DNA of 64,000 nucleotides from Pseudovibrio sp. Tun.PSC04-5.I4 (GTDB taxonomy: Bacteria; Pseudomonadota; Alphaproteobacteria; Rhizobiales; Stappiaceae): assembly GCF_900104145.1 (NCBI RefSeq), contig NZ_FNLB01000003.1:1-64000 (forward strand). The letters are read 5' to 3'. Positions 19,101 through 28,101 of the stretch are shown here, piece after piece. The translations under genes and the position numbers were made by a program. How positions within the stretch are numbered: position 1 is the stretch's first letter; every line of letters starts with the position of its first letter. Below the pieces are notes generated by a model. The model saw nothing but the letters and a program-made list of their open reading frames with translations, was not told where the DNA came from and ran no database searches.

Positions 19101-22100
19101 CAGGCCGTCTGGTTGCCAAGGGGGATGCCACGCTCACAGTCGATGGATCTGTCACCAACAGCGGCGACATTGCCAGTGAAGGGGCGCTCACACTGACCAA
19201 TGCATCTGGCGGTGCCACCGGTGCGTTTGTTAACACCGCAGAAGCCAAGCTTCGGGCTGCCAGTCTTGATCTTGCGGTTGCCTCTGTTGCCAATGATGGT
19301 CTGATCGGATCAGCAGAAGGTTCTGTGACCCTGAGCAGCCAGGCTGGTGTTCAAAACAGCGGTCAGCTGCTGGCCAAGGAAGGTCTGACACTGAGCCTTG
19401 CCGGTGATCTGGTTAACAGCGGAACCTTGCTGGCCGAGCAGGCTCTGGTGATTGCTGGCCTTGGATCTGAGACTGCCATTGGTGCACTGAGCAATGCAGC
19501 TAGCGGAGAGATCAAAGCGTCCACCGTGTCAGCACGGGTGTCCTCACTGGACAATGCCGGCCTGATTGGCGCCGTCAACGGAGCTTTGGCACTCACCAAC
19601 TCTGGTGATCTGATCAACTCAGGCCGTCTGGTTGCCAAGGGGGATGCCACGCTCACAGTCGATGGATCTGTCACCAACAGCGGCGACATTGCCAGTGAAG
19701 GTGCGCTCACACTGACTAATACTTCCGGCGCCGCCACCGGTGTGTTCACCAATACAAAAGATGCCAAGCTTCGGGCTGCCAGTCTTGATCTTGCGGTTGC
19801 CTCCGTTGCCAATGACGGCTTGATCGGATCTGCAGAAGGTTCTGTGACCCTGACCAGTCAGGCTGGTATTCAAAACAGTGGTCAGCTGCTAGCCAAGGAA
19901 GGCCTGACACTCAGCCTTGCCGGTGACCTGACCAACAGCGGGACGTTGCTGGCCGAGCAGGCTCTTGAGATTGCAGGTCTTGGCCCTGAGACTGCCATTG
20001 GCGCGCTGAGCAATGCAGCTGGTGGTGAAATCAAAGCTTCCACCGTGACAGCACGGGTGTCCTCGCTTGATAATGGCGGCCTGATTGGTGCCGTCAACGG
20101 TTCGCTTGATCTGACCAACTCTGGTGATCTGATCAACTCAGGCCGTCTGGTTGCCAAGGGAGATGCGACACTCACAGTCGATGGATCTGTCACCAACAGT
20201 GGTGACATTGCCAGTGAAGGTGCATTGACACTTAAGAATACCTCTGGCGGTGCCACCGGTGCGTTTACCAATGCGTCTGAGGCCAAGCTTATCGGAGGGA
20301 CGGCTAATCTAAGGATAAGATCTCTCGATAATGATGGGCTTTTAGGAGCACGCGCAGGTACCCTCTCCCTTCATTTAAATGGTGATTTTGAAAATAGTGG
20401 GAAGCTTGCCTCTACGGGGAGTATCTCACTTAAAACGGATGGTTCTGTAGAGAACTCCGGGAAGTTGCTAAGTGATCAAATCATAAGAATTCAAGGAGCG
20501 AGCAACGCGGAAGTAGCTCAGTTCCACAATAAGAGTGGTGGTGAAATTAAGTCACAAGGCTTGGAGAGCACCTCATCAAGCTTCAGCAATGCCGGTACCA
20601 TTCAGGTGGGGGCTGCCGGTATCGCAATAAACAGCGTTTCGAGCTGGACAAATACAGCTGAGATTGAGACTTCCGGAGGGCTTGTTATTGCATCTGATGG
20701 AAATATTGCAAACCAGGGTGATGGTACACTCAAATCTGATGGAATTTTGACACTAACAGGCCATACAGGCACGAATGCTAAGGCGGTTTTCAATGAAGCA
20801 GATGCATTGGTCAGTGGTGCAGGTGGCGTTGTCCTTAATGCAGAGAACTTCACAAATGAGGGTCGCGTAGGCTCCCAGGATGGTGATGTAGATATCGCAT
20901 TGACGGAGAACCTTGCAAACGGCGGGCTGATCTATGCCGGGCAAGATGTCACCGCAAAAGTGAATGGAGAAATCCGTAATACGGGCGGAGACATTCTTGC
21001 TGAAGAGAACATCCGTTTGGTCGGGCTTGATAAGGTCAGAGCCGGATCGTTGATCAATGAAACTGGTGGAGTGATTGAAGCTGTAGCGGGTGATTTGAGA
21101 ATTGATGCTGATCTAATCAAAAACCTGACTGATAAACCAGTCGTTACGCAGAAAGTTTATGCTCCAGTCGAGGAAACCGAAGGAAATCCGGATACTCGGC
21201 CCGGTTTAAGTGGTGGCCGTACCAACATTTGGATTGTTCGAACGATTAAGAAAACCGTCGATGAAATAGCTAGCCTACCAGCAGTTTCGCGTTTGCTATC
21301 TGGACGTGATTTTGTAGCTTCTGCAAACAGTTTTGAAAACGCGTATGGTCAGGTTGCCGCTAATAATAACGTAAGCATAAGTTCGGGAAGCCTTACAAAT
21401 ACAGCACAAGATCTAATCGAGGCTGTAACTGTAGATACAGTTGAGCGTCACACTTGGGCAGTAAAGAAAAAATGGGGTGGCAAGAAGTGGAAGAAGAAAT
21501 ATCTAGAATATTCTGACACCACAACAAAAACCTTAGGAGCCAGCTTCGGAACGATTGAAGCTGGCAATAATCTGACAATTGACGTCGAGGGTTTCGTAAA
21601 AAATGAGGCCATCAGAGAAAATGCCGGGCAAGTCGGCCTTTCTTCAGGTAACCGGAAAATTGCTGAGAGCGTAGATGCCCCGAGCAATGCGGTAGACGTT
21701 GAGTCTGTTGCGATTGGAGGACCTGCAAATTCCAAGGTCTCTACTGATGCTAACGTATCGGGTACGAATGTTGATTTACGCGCAGGTACCAACCTTACGA
21801 CTGCAACCGCGAATGTTGGCACAACGTCTAAAAATGTTACCGCAAAAGCAAATGTTAAAACATCAGCTGAAACAGGTAGCACCTCAACGGATGTGAAGAC
21901 TAAGGTTGAGACAAAAAACACTTCAGCTGTGGTCTCAACGCAGCCTGACGAGAAAATCGAAGCCAAAAACAATCAAGACAAGGTTGTGACTGAAACGGAT
22001 CTGTCAGAGGTAGAAAAGCAAACTCCACCGGAAAAGCAAATCGTAGACGACATTAAAAATCTACAAAATCGCAAGCACCTGTTCGTCTCCAATAAAGATC

Positions 22101-25100
22101 CTGATGCGCCCTATAAGATTGAAACACGATCTGATTTCATTGACCCGGGCAAGTATCTCGGCTCAGATTATTTCCTGAAAAAAGTGGGCCTTGATAAGCC
22201 AGGATCACAACAAAAGCGCTTGGGTGATGGTTTTGTTGAAACAAAACTTATCCGGGATCAGATTTTTGAGCTAACCGGCAAACGCTACCTCAAAGATGAG
22301 GCGGATGAACGTACGCAGTTGGAGCAACTTTACAACAGTGCTGCAACTGAAAAAGAGCGCCTTCACCTCACAGTTGGCACGTCGTTATCGCCGGACATGG
22401 TCGCTAGCCTTACAGAAGATATTGTCTGGCTTGAGCGTCAATTGGTTGATGGGGAAGAAGTTCTCGTCCCTCGTGTTTATTTGGCATCAGCGCCGCAGCC
22501 GACGTCCAGTGCACGCCTTACTGGTAAGAATGTCAGCATCGCATCGGGAAGCTTGACCAACAGTGGTGACATTGTTGCTTCTGCTGACTTGGAAATTGAA
22601 GGCACTGGCTCTGTTAAAAACGTTGGGGGTCGTTTGCTGTCTGGAGAGCAACTCTCAATCACAGCGGGTGATGTCTTCAGTAACCTGTCTGGGTCTGTTC
22701 AGGGTACCGACATCACGATCACTGCAGAAAGCCTCATTAACGAGACTTTGACGACCCGAGATTTGAGCAGCCAAGGCTATGCTGATCGGCTTCAATCAAA
22801 AGCAGAGATCTCAGCGCTTGGCAATTTAAAGATCAATACTACCGGGGATATTACCTCCCTTGGAGGGCTGCTCTCTGCAGGTGTTGATCTGAATCTCACT
22901 GCAGGTGGCGACGTAAAGCTTGCCGGCATTGGTCTGGAGCGTAATCGTGAGACTTACTTTAAGGGTGGTCATGATAAAGCCTACAGCCTTACCCATGAAC
23001 TTGCTGAGGTTAGTGCGGGATCTAACCTGTCAATTTCTGCGGCCAATGATATTGGGTTTGAAGGTGTCGACCTTAGCTCCGGTGGTGATGCAAACTTAAC
23101 AGCTGGCAATGATGTCACCATTGCAGCCGTAACTGACATCAACGAGACCGACTTCAAACTGAAGATTAAGGGAAGCGGGATCTTTGGCGGTGGCCTGAAC
23201 CAAAAGAATTACTCCTATCAGGAGACAATAGTTGGTTCCACTTTGGATGTCGAAAACGACCTCAATATTACCTCTGGTCAGGACAGCAACATCCTTGCCT
23301 CCACTCTGGCGGCTGGCGACAATCTATCAGTCGACGCAGGTGGTGCCTTAAATGTTGAAGGGCTAAGTGGGGACACAACCTCCCAGAATTATGAGAAATC
23401 AACGGGTTTCCTTTCGAAGAAGAGCCACACACGTAATGTGTCCAGCGAAAACTATACCACGTCCTCGCTCATTGCGGGTAATGACCTGATTTTAGATGCT
23501 GAGAAAGACCTTACAATAACGGCGTCATCTGTCGTCGGCGGTGGAGATGTTTCTCTCTCTGGTGAGAACGTCTCGCTTGAAACCTCAGAAACGCAAAGTT
23601 CTGTTTTTGATCAAAAGAAGAAAAGTGGTTTCTTTGCCGGCGGTGCTGACGGTGGCTTTGGTTTCTCAGTGGGATATCGCTCCCAAAAAGATAAAACCGA
23701 TCAAAACGGCACCACGCGCATTGTCTCCAACGTGAATGCTGGCAAGTCTCTCACAATCACCGCTGACAATGACATCACGTCAGAAGCGGCATTACTAACA
23801 GCAGAAGAAGATATAACGCTGGAGGCTGGCAATGATGTCAAACTCACGTCAACGAGCGAAACGCAGAACTACAATGAGAGTCACAAGCTAGATGAAATCG
23901 CGCTCACGGTTGCCATAAGGGAGAACGTCAGCAGAAACGTTGAAGCGCTCATTAACGCGCCGCAGGAGGCGACAAAAGGTAAAGGGAATGGCTTCAATAA
24001 GGCTGTAACTGCGGCCTCAGCCGCCCTCAAGGCAGCGGAAGCAGCACAAGCTTTGGTGACCGGTCCGCTCATTTCCAACGAAATCGGTATTGGAGTTAGC
24101 TCGAAAAAATCACGCTTTACGAGTGAAACAGTAAGTGAGCGTGTCGGGCAGGTTAATGCTGGCCAGGATCTAATCGTTAAAGCTGGTCAGGATATTATCT
24201 CTGAAGGTACTCAGATGTCCGCCGAGCGTGATGTAACGCTGGAAGCTGGCCGTGACATCACTCTTGAGGCCGCTGAAACTGAGACGTCTTCCAGCAATAA
24301 ATCGTCAGAACGCTCCGCTGGGATTAAGGCAACTGTTGGTGTTGGTCTTACCGGTGTTTCTGCAGGTGTCTCAGGCACTGTTTCGGGACAAAACAGCAAG
24401 GGTCATAACTCCTCCAACACCAAGACGAACGCTCTGGTTCAAGCGGGTGAGACTGTCACTTTAATTTCCGGAGAAGATACCGCCTTGAAAGGCGCTCGTG
24501 TTCTTGGGGAAACCATTACCGCAGACATTGGTGGTGATCTGAACATCGAAAGTCTGCAGGACACAGCCTCTGGTAAAAATAAAACCCGCGGCGGTTCTGC
24601 GGGTGTGAGCATCAGTTCAAACAGCGTCAGCGTAAACGGCAGCATCAATCTGGCCGACGGCAGCTCGTCAAAGGCCTGGGTCGGCGAACAGACAGGCCTT
24701 TACGGGAAAGAAAAAGTTGATGTTCGGGTTGAAAGCAACACCGATCTTAAGGGCGGCGTTATCAACTCGGAAAGCGGAGATCTGAAGCTTGATACGGGCA
24801 CGCTGACGTTCTCGGATATCCAGGATCACGACAAATCCAGCCAGACCAGCGTGAGCGTCTCCGCAAGCCTTTCCATGACCACGGAAGGCGATAATGCTCT
24901 TCAGGAAACGTTGGGTGATGTACAGGATGCAGGACAGGATGTGGTTGATAAGGTTGATCAACCCACGGAAGCAGAACTGAAGCAACGTGAGGCAAAAGCC
25001 GATCCTGGTCAGGTGTCTCCGGGTGGATCCGTTGAAGGCTCCTACGGCAGTAAAGACAAAGAGCAAATCACCCGTGCCACCGTTGGCGAAGGTGAGATCA

Positions 25101-26296
25101 TCATCCGCGATGAGGACAAGCAACAGGAGCTGGAAGACAGCGGTGAGACTGAGAATGTCGCCGAACTGAACCGTGACATTGATGCAGCGCAGGAAGTCAC
25201 CAAAGACGAAGAAGAGTATGTTGGCGTTTATGTAAGTGATACGGCTGTGAGGGCCGCGATTGAAGCGGGTGCAAAGGTTGCTGAAGTTGCTGAGCTTATC
25301 ATCGATAAGATGCTTGAAGATGACAAAATTCCAGAAGCAGACAAATCGGCTGTAGAGGAAATAAAAAAACATCTCGATGACCCGGAAGTAGTAGCACAGC
25401 TTCAAGCCTGTCAGGCTTCGGGCCAGTCCGCAAGCTTTAGTCTTTGGGATCTGATTATCCCGAAAGCACATGCGATTGCTCCGGTCTTGGCTTTTTGTGG
25501 GGGGCTCCTTGCGGAAGGCGGCGCTGTTCTCGGAGGTGTGGGAATTAGCGCAGAAACCGTTGCACTTCTTCTTGCAGCCGTAACTGGAGGAACAATTGCA
25601 TATGATAAAATCAAAGATGAACAAGAAAAGGCAGCTACTACTACATCAGCTTTGGCATTAGCTTTTGTCGTCTTGAATAGGGATCGCGCGGCTGACGATG
25701 ACATATATGAGGAGATAAAAGCAGAAGGCGGAAAGCTGATTACCATTAGTGGTGTTGGGAATGAATTAATTCGTAATATTATTATTACTTACCCAACTGG
25801 TGAAGAGGTTAGTCTACGGGTATTTGTTACTCCTGAAGATAAGGGCTTTGTCGTTGATCAGGGTTTCGTCAACGGCGAAAGAATGCCGGAGACGATGCTC
25901 GAAGGAATGGCCGCCGATCTTTCTGGAAACGGATTTAATGTCCTTTACAAAACTGACACAAATAGTGATATACCCACTATTGGAGGTCATAGACCAAAGA
26001 ACTATACGTGGGCGGGGAGAACTCATCCTTCTGGCCTAGAATTTGATAAACAAGGCTTCCCGAAGTTCGAGCCCCACACTGAAACCAAGGTACAAGCGGA
26101 AAACTTGACGGGTGTCTATGCAAAAGACGAGAAAATAGCAAACCGAGCCGCTGGTTTTGACAAGACGCCCGACGGTTATGTTTGGCATCATCACCAAGAT
26201 GGAAAATCTTTGCTATTAGTTCCTAAGAACTTGCACAATTCTTGTAGACATACTGGGGGATGTGCTGTGATTAGAAATGGAGGGAGTTTTGACTAA
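16136..26296 (+). CDS. Filamentous hemagglutinin/CdiA-like toxin, 5'-truncated by Tn3
   Basis: The frame is open from the Tn3 end (16086), giving about 3400 residues. The first possible start is the TTG at 16136, and the codons before it already read adhesin repeat (SQGSFTNAAEAR). The signal peptide and TPS secretion domain are therefore missing: the gene was cut, not annotated short. Order: eight 173-residue repeats (to about 20290); diverged FhaB-type repeats; long beta-helical repeats of the SAGNNLTI/GGDVSLSGENVSL type; an Ala-rich hydrophobic stretch (AFCGGLLAEGGAVLGGVG); and a C-terminal nuclease toxin. In the known family these are two-partner-secreted contact-dependent inhibition proteins; no CdiB/FhaC transporter is present in the window. 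The nuclease could still serve as a recombination reservoir or be made from an internal start. Confidence 0.85.
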   Translation: MLGSGVNVAAYSIVNNGQLSSFDADLELRSQTFLKNTQTISTNADAVLNLAGDLVNSGTLLAEQALVIAGLGPNSAIGGLTNQAGGEIKASTVTARVSSLDNEGLIGAVNGTLDLSNNGDLTNSGRLIAKGDATLKVDGKVTNSGDIASEGVLTLKNTSGGATGTFTNTAEAKFRAASIDATVASVANDGLIGSAEGSVTLTSQAGVQNRGLLLAKEGLTLSLAGDLVNSGTLLAEQALVIAGLGTETAIGALSNAAGGEIKASTVTARVSSLDNGGLIGAVSGTLDLTNSGDLINSGRLVAKGDATLKVDGKVTNSGDIASEGALTLKNTSGGATGAFVNTAEAKLRAASLDLAVASVANDGLIGSAEGSVILTSQAGIQNSGQLLAKEGLTLSLAGDLVNSGTLLAEQALVIAGLGTETAIGALSNAAGGEIKASTVTARVSSLDNGGLIGAVNGTLDLTNNGDLTNSGRLIAKGDATLKVDGKVTNSGDIASEGALTLKNTSGGATGAFVNTAEAKLRAASLDLAVASVANDGLIGSAEGSVILSSQAGVENRGLLLAKEGLSLTLVGDLTNSGTLLAEQALVIAGLGTETAIGALSNAAGGEIKASTVTARVSSLDNGGLIGAVSGTLDLTNSGDLINSGRLVAKGDATLKVDGKVTNSGDIASEGALTLKNTSGGATGAFVNTAEAKLRAASLDLAVASVANDGLIGSAEGSVTLTSQAGVQNSGQLLAKEGLTLSLAGDLVNSGTLLAEQALEIAGLGTDTAIGALSNQVGGEIKASTVTARVSSLDNGGLIGAVNGALALTNSGDLINSGRLVAKGDATLTVDGSVTNSGDIASEGALTLTNASGGATGAFVNTAEAKLRAASLDLAVASVANDGLIGSAEGSVTLTSQAGVQNSGQLLAKEGLTLSLTGDLDNSGTLLAEQALVIAGLGTDTAIGALSNAAGGEIKASTVTARVSSLDNGGLIGAVNGALALTNSGDLINSGRLVAKGDATLTVDGSVTNSGDIASEGALTLTNASGGATGAFVNTAEAKLRAASLDLAVASVANDGLIGSAEGSVTLSSQAGVQNSGQLLAKEGLTLSLAGDLVNSGTLLAEQALVIAGLGSETAIGALSNAASGEIKASTVSARVSSLDNAGLIGAVNGALALTNSGDLINSGRLVAKGDATLTVDGSVTNSGDIASEGALTLTNTSGAATGVFTNTKDAKLRAASLDLAVASVANDGLIGSAEGSVTLTSQAGIQNSGQLLAKEGLTLSLAGDLTNSGTLLAEQALEIAGLGPETAIGALSNAAGGEIKASTVTARVSSLDNGGLIGAVNGSLDLTNSGDLINSGRLVAKGDATLTVDGSVTNSGDIASEGALTLKNTSGGATGAFTNASEAKLIGGTANLRIRSLDNDGLLGARAGTLSLHLNGDFENSGKLASTGSISLKTDGSVENSGKLLSDQIIRIQGASNAEVAQFHNKSGGEIKSQGLESTSSSFSNAGTIQVGAAGIAINSVSSWTNTAEIETSGGLVIASDGNIANQGDGTLKSDGILTLTGHTGTNAKAVFNEADALVSGAGGVVLNAENFTNEGRVGSQDGDVDIALTENLANGGLIYAGQDVTAKVNGEIRNTGGDILAEENIRLVGLDKVRAGSLINETGGVIEAVAGDLRIDADLIKNLTDKPVVTQKVYAPVEETEGNPDTRPGLSGGRTNIWIVRTIKKTVDEIASLPAVSRLLSGRDFVASANSFENAYGQVAANNNVSISSGSLTNTAQDLIEAVTVDTVERHTWAVKKKWGGKKWKKKYLEYSDTTTKTLGASFGTIEAGNNLTIDVEGFVKNEAIRENAGQVGLSSGNRKIAESVDAPSNAVDVESVAIGGPANSKVSTDANVSGTNVDLRAGTNLTTATANVGTTSKNVTAKANVKTSAETGSTSTDVKTKVETKNTSAVVSTQPDEKIEAKNNQDKVVTETDLSEVEKQTPPEKQIVDDIKNLQNRKHLFVSNKDPDAPYKIETRSDFIDPGKYLGSDYFLKKVGLDKPGSQQKRLGDGFVETKLIRDQIFELTGKRYLKDEADERTQLEQLYNSAATEKERLHLTVGTSLSPDMVASLTEDIVWLERQLVDGEEVLVPRVYLASAPQPTSSARLTGKNVSIASGSLTNSGDIVASADLEIEGTGSVKNVGGRLLSGEQLSITAGDVFSNLSGSVQGTDITITAESLINETLTTRDLSSQGYADRLQSKAEISALGNLKINTTGDITSLGGLLSAGVDLNLTAGGDVKLAGIGLERNRETYFKGGHDKAYSLTHELAEVSAGSNLSISAANDIGFEGVDLSSGGDANLTAGNDVTIAAVTDINETDFKLKIKGSGIFGGGLNQKNYSYQETIVGSTLDVENDLNITSGQDSNILASTLAAGDNLSVDAGGALNVEGLSGDTTSQNYEKSTGFLSKKSHTRNVSSENYTTSSLIAGNDLILDAEKDLTITASSVVGGGDVSLSGENVSLETSETQSSVFDQKKKSGFFAGGADGGFGFSVGYRSQKDKTDQNGTTRIVSNVNAGKSLTITADNDITSEAALLTAEEDITLEAGNDVKLTSTSETQNYNESHKLDEIALTVAIRENVSRNVEALINAPQEATKGKGNGFNKAVTAASAALKAAEAAQALVTGPLISNEIGIGVSSKKSRFTSETVSERVGQVNAGQDLIVKAGQDIISEGTQMSAERDVTLEAGRDITLEAAETETSSSNKSSERSAGIKATVGVGLTGVSAGVSGTVSGQNSKGHNSSNTKTNALVQAGETVTLISGEDTALKGARVLGETITADIGGDLNIESLQDTASGKNKTRGGSAGVSISSNSVSVNGSINLADGSSSKAWVGEQTGLYGKEKVDVRVESNTDLKGGVINSESGDLKLDTGTLTFSDIQDHDKSSQTSVSVSASLSMTTEGDNALQETLGDVQDAGQDVVDKVDQPTEAELKQREAKADPGQVSPGGSVEGSYGSKDKEQITRATVGEGEIIIRDEDKQQELEDSGETENVAELNRDIDAAQEVTKDEEEYVGVYVSDTAVRAAIEAGAKVAEVAELIIDKMLEDDKIPEADKSAVEEIKKHLDDPEVVAQLQACQASGQSASFSLWDLIIPKAHAIAPVLAFCGGLLAEGGAVLGGVGISAETVALLLAAVTGGTIAYDKIKDEQEKAATTTSALALAFVVLNRDRAADDDIYEEIKAEGGKLITISGVGNELIRNIIITYPTGEEVSLRVFVTPEDKGFVVDQGFVNGERMPETMLEGMAADLSGNGFNVLYKTDTNSDIPTIGGHRPKNYTWAGRTHPSGLEFDKQGFPKFEPHTETKVQAENLTGVYAKDEKIANRAAGFDKTPDGYVWHHHQDGKSLLLVPKNLHNSCRHTGGCAVIRNGGSFD
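16282..20290 (+). repeat. Eight tandem 519-bp repeats in the hemagglutinin gene
   Basis: The word CCTTGCCGG...GGTTAACAGC (or a close variant) recurs at 16282, 16801, 17320, 17839, 18358, 18877, 19396 and 19915, exactly 519 bp (173 codons) apart. Units are very similar at DNA level, with mosaic variants such as GTLDLTNS/GALALTNS shared between neighbours, which points to gene conversion or unequal crossing-over. The eighth unit decays near 20290. Confidence 0.92.
25985..26296 (+). other. WHH-type HNH/Endo VII nuclease toxin domain
   Basis: The last ~100 residues contain GLEFDKQGFPKFEPH, then YVWHHHQDGKSLLLVPKNLH and HTGGCAVI. WHH followed by LVP..LH...HTGG is the signature of the WHH nuclease toxins (HNH/Endonuclease VII superfamily) found at the C-termini of polymorphic toxins. 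The metal-binding histidines are all present, so the domain looks active. Confidence 0.82.
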
Positions 26297-26784
26297 TGTA
26301 TAAACAATTAATCATATCTGCTGAGAAAACCACAAAGGCAATAGTCTCGCTTGCAGAAGAAAAAAACGCGGTAAAATTTTCGGGATCTTTTATAAGTTTT
26401 TGCCTTGAAAATGATGGAGCAAAGTTTAAAGACGCTGAAATAGAAACTGGATCATCCCAAGCTCGGCAATGTTGCTATGGTATACGGGAATTTATTCCGA
26501 TTAAGAAAATCGGCGACTTGGATGTTGAAAGTTGGGACCCAGAACTAATTGCATTCGCAGAGGCTTCCGGCGGGAATTATTTCGTTTTTAAAAAACCGGA
26601 TATGACTTCAGTGTTTTTCTGGGACCATGAGACAAATTTATTAGAATTGGTTTCAAAGAGTTTTGAAGAATTTTTGGATGGTATAACAAAGGCAGATTAC
26701 AGTGACTTACCTGAGCCAGAAAATCTTAAAGTTTGGGTGAACCCAGCTTTTTTGAAAAAACAGAAAGATATGGGGAACGCTTAA
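26296..26784 (+). CDS. SUKH (SMI1/KNR4)-family immunity protein
   Basis: 162 residues. The ATG overlaps the toxin's TAA stop by one base (TAATG), and AGGGAG sits 9 bases upstream, so it is translationally coupled. The central pattern, FAEASGGNYFVFKKPDM followed by SVFFWDHETN and SFEEFLDGI, is typical of SUKH immunity proteins, which bind and block nuclease toxins in the cytoplasm. Directly following the WHH nuclease, it is the cognate immunity protein by position. It is intact although the toxin gene has lost its 5' end. Confidence 0.85.
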   Translation: MYKQLIISAEKTTKAIVSLAEEKNAVKFSGSFISFCLENDGAKFKDAEIETGSSQARQCCYGIREFIPIKKIGDLDVESWDPELIAFAEASGGNYFVFKKPDMTSVFFWDHETNLLELVSKSFEEFLDGITKADYSDLPEPENLKVWVNPAFLKKQKDMGNA

Positions 26785-26978
26785 ACGTAACCGTCTGCTC
26801 ACGGCGCCAGGGTTTGGGCTTGACGCTGTGATATTGCGTACGGCTTCCAGTTCTATGGCATGAGCTCGTGGAGGCGGTTGATTTTGTGATCGTTGATGGG
26901 GTGGGTTGAGGATACATGTAAAAACCGGTCACAAAGGAATTTCGAAGGGGAGATTTCTTGGAACTAACGGGCCTGGCC

Positions 26979-27199
26979 GGCGCTGTTGCATAAATACGCT
27001 TCAGGCGTATATTCCGGCTGATATTTCCTTCAATGAAGATTCACTTCATGCCGTTTAAAGCCAATGCTGATCGCCGACATAAGTTTGCCAAAGCCAAATA
27101 CAAAGTGACGAACTGGTCGAAATATAATGAAAGCTTGCGTCGTCGCGGCGATGTTACGGTTTGGATTGAAGAGAGCGCTGCCAAGGCTTGGTTTGCACC
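26979..27199 (+). mobile_element. IS5-family element, 5' fragment
   Basis: Begins with the same end (GGCGCTGTTGCATAAATAC) and the same first ~220 bp as the complete IS5 at 43245. It includes the transposase N-terminus from 27048 up to EESAAKAWFAP, where the sequence jumps to another IS5 end at 27200. Dead remnant. Confidence 0.85.
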
Positions 27200-27569
27200 G
27201 GCGTTGTTGCAGAACTCTACTTTAGCTTACAGCTTGCCCTTACCCGCTTAACTCAGGTCGCGATGATCCGCTCAAACGTCGCACGTCCGAGGGCGGCCAT
27301 TGTGTTGAGGACGGAGACATTGATCCTGGCTTCCGTCTTCTGGTTTTCAAACTCACGGGACCTCAACGCGGTCCCGAATATCTGTTTATATCGCCCCATC
27401 AAGGTCTCGCCTCTTGAGCGCCGCCCGTAGCCGGTTTGCTTCTGCCACCCCATTCTGCCATGTTTCTCAATGGCCAATATATCTCGATCACGAGCAGTGG
27501 GAACAGTCTCAGCCTCAGGGCTGGGGACGGCTGTTTTGGGCGGCGGTATGATGACCTCGACACCGTCAT
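27200..27569 (-). mobile_element. Second IS5-family element, 3' fragment, inverted
   Basis: An IS end (GGCGTTGTTGCAGAACTC) at 27200 is followed on the minus strand by the transposase C-terminus (27253-27569): VEVIIPPPKTAV, DRDILAIEKHGRMGWQKQTG and RGETLMGRYKQIFGT with the catalytic Glu. Related to, but diverged from, the IS5 at 43245. It is cut at 27569-27570 by the next element. Confidence 0.8.
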
Positions 27570-27590
27570 GGCCCAATGGGCACATAGCTG
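27570..27590 (+). repeat. Recurring transposon-end-like 21-mer
   Basis: GGCCCAATGGGCACATAGCT plus G. It recurs with one change at 36299-36319 and, inverted, at 10904-10924 (62968-62988). It starts exactly where the IS5 fragment stops, as an insertion end would. Confidence 0.5.
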
Positions 27591-27669
27591 ATGGAGTGGA
27601 TGCTCCCTCTACCGGGCATCTAAGCATGCCATAGTGATGTTGATGACGTCAGCAAGGAAGGGGGATCTC

Positions 27670-27906
27670 ATGGGTGAGGTTCATTTTATCGGGATTGATC
27701 TGGCTAAAACAGTTTTTCATTTGCACGGTGCTGGGAGGGACGGAACCGTCATTTTCCGGAAAAAGCTTAGCCGCAGCAGAGTTCTCGAATTTCTTTCAAA
27801 ATGGGATAAATGCACAGTGGCAATGGAAGCGTGCGCGACTGCTCACTTCTGGGGCCGGGAGATAGCCAAGCTCGGACATGAAGTGAAATTAATTCCACCT
27901 GTCTAG
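27670..27906 (+). pseudogene. IS110-family transposase, N-terminal fragment
   Basis: 78 codons starting MGEVHFIGIDLAKTVFHLHG, the DEDD-type IS110 N-terminus with its first catalytic Asp in GIDLAK, and continuing to AMEACATAHFWGREI. The frame stops at a TAG made at the junction with the ISKra4 left end, so the rest of the gene is lost. Confidence 0.85.
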
Positions 27907-28101
27907 GAGAGCACCACAAAGCGTGGGGTATTTGCTGTTTTAGGCCATTGTGTCAGTGCTGGATGTATTCTCCCCAAAAGCGCTGGTTGAAAATTCCCCA
28001 CTTTTTCAGCTTTGACTTTTGTTTGAAGGGGCATGCCCCTTCAAACAAAAGTTGGCCAAACTCTCCTCTACGTTCCTGTTGGAAAGAAGGGGTGTGGAGG
28101 A

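Noticed and set aside
16246..20286. Long minus-strand open frames across the hemagglutinin repeats
   Set aside because: They repeat with the same 519-bp period, are Ala/Ser/Pro-rich shadows of the real plus-strand frame, and have no ribosome-binding sites or domains.
16282..20290. CRISPR array or other short-spacer repeat
   Set aside because: The unit is 519 bp, in frame, and encodes adhesin repeats; no 25-40 bp direct repeats with unique spacers were seen anywhere in the window.
24668..25624. 318-codon minus-strand frame inside the hemagglutinin gene
   Set aside because: Rich in Cys, Phe and Ile in a shadow pattern and opposite a strongly supported frame; no motif found.
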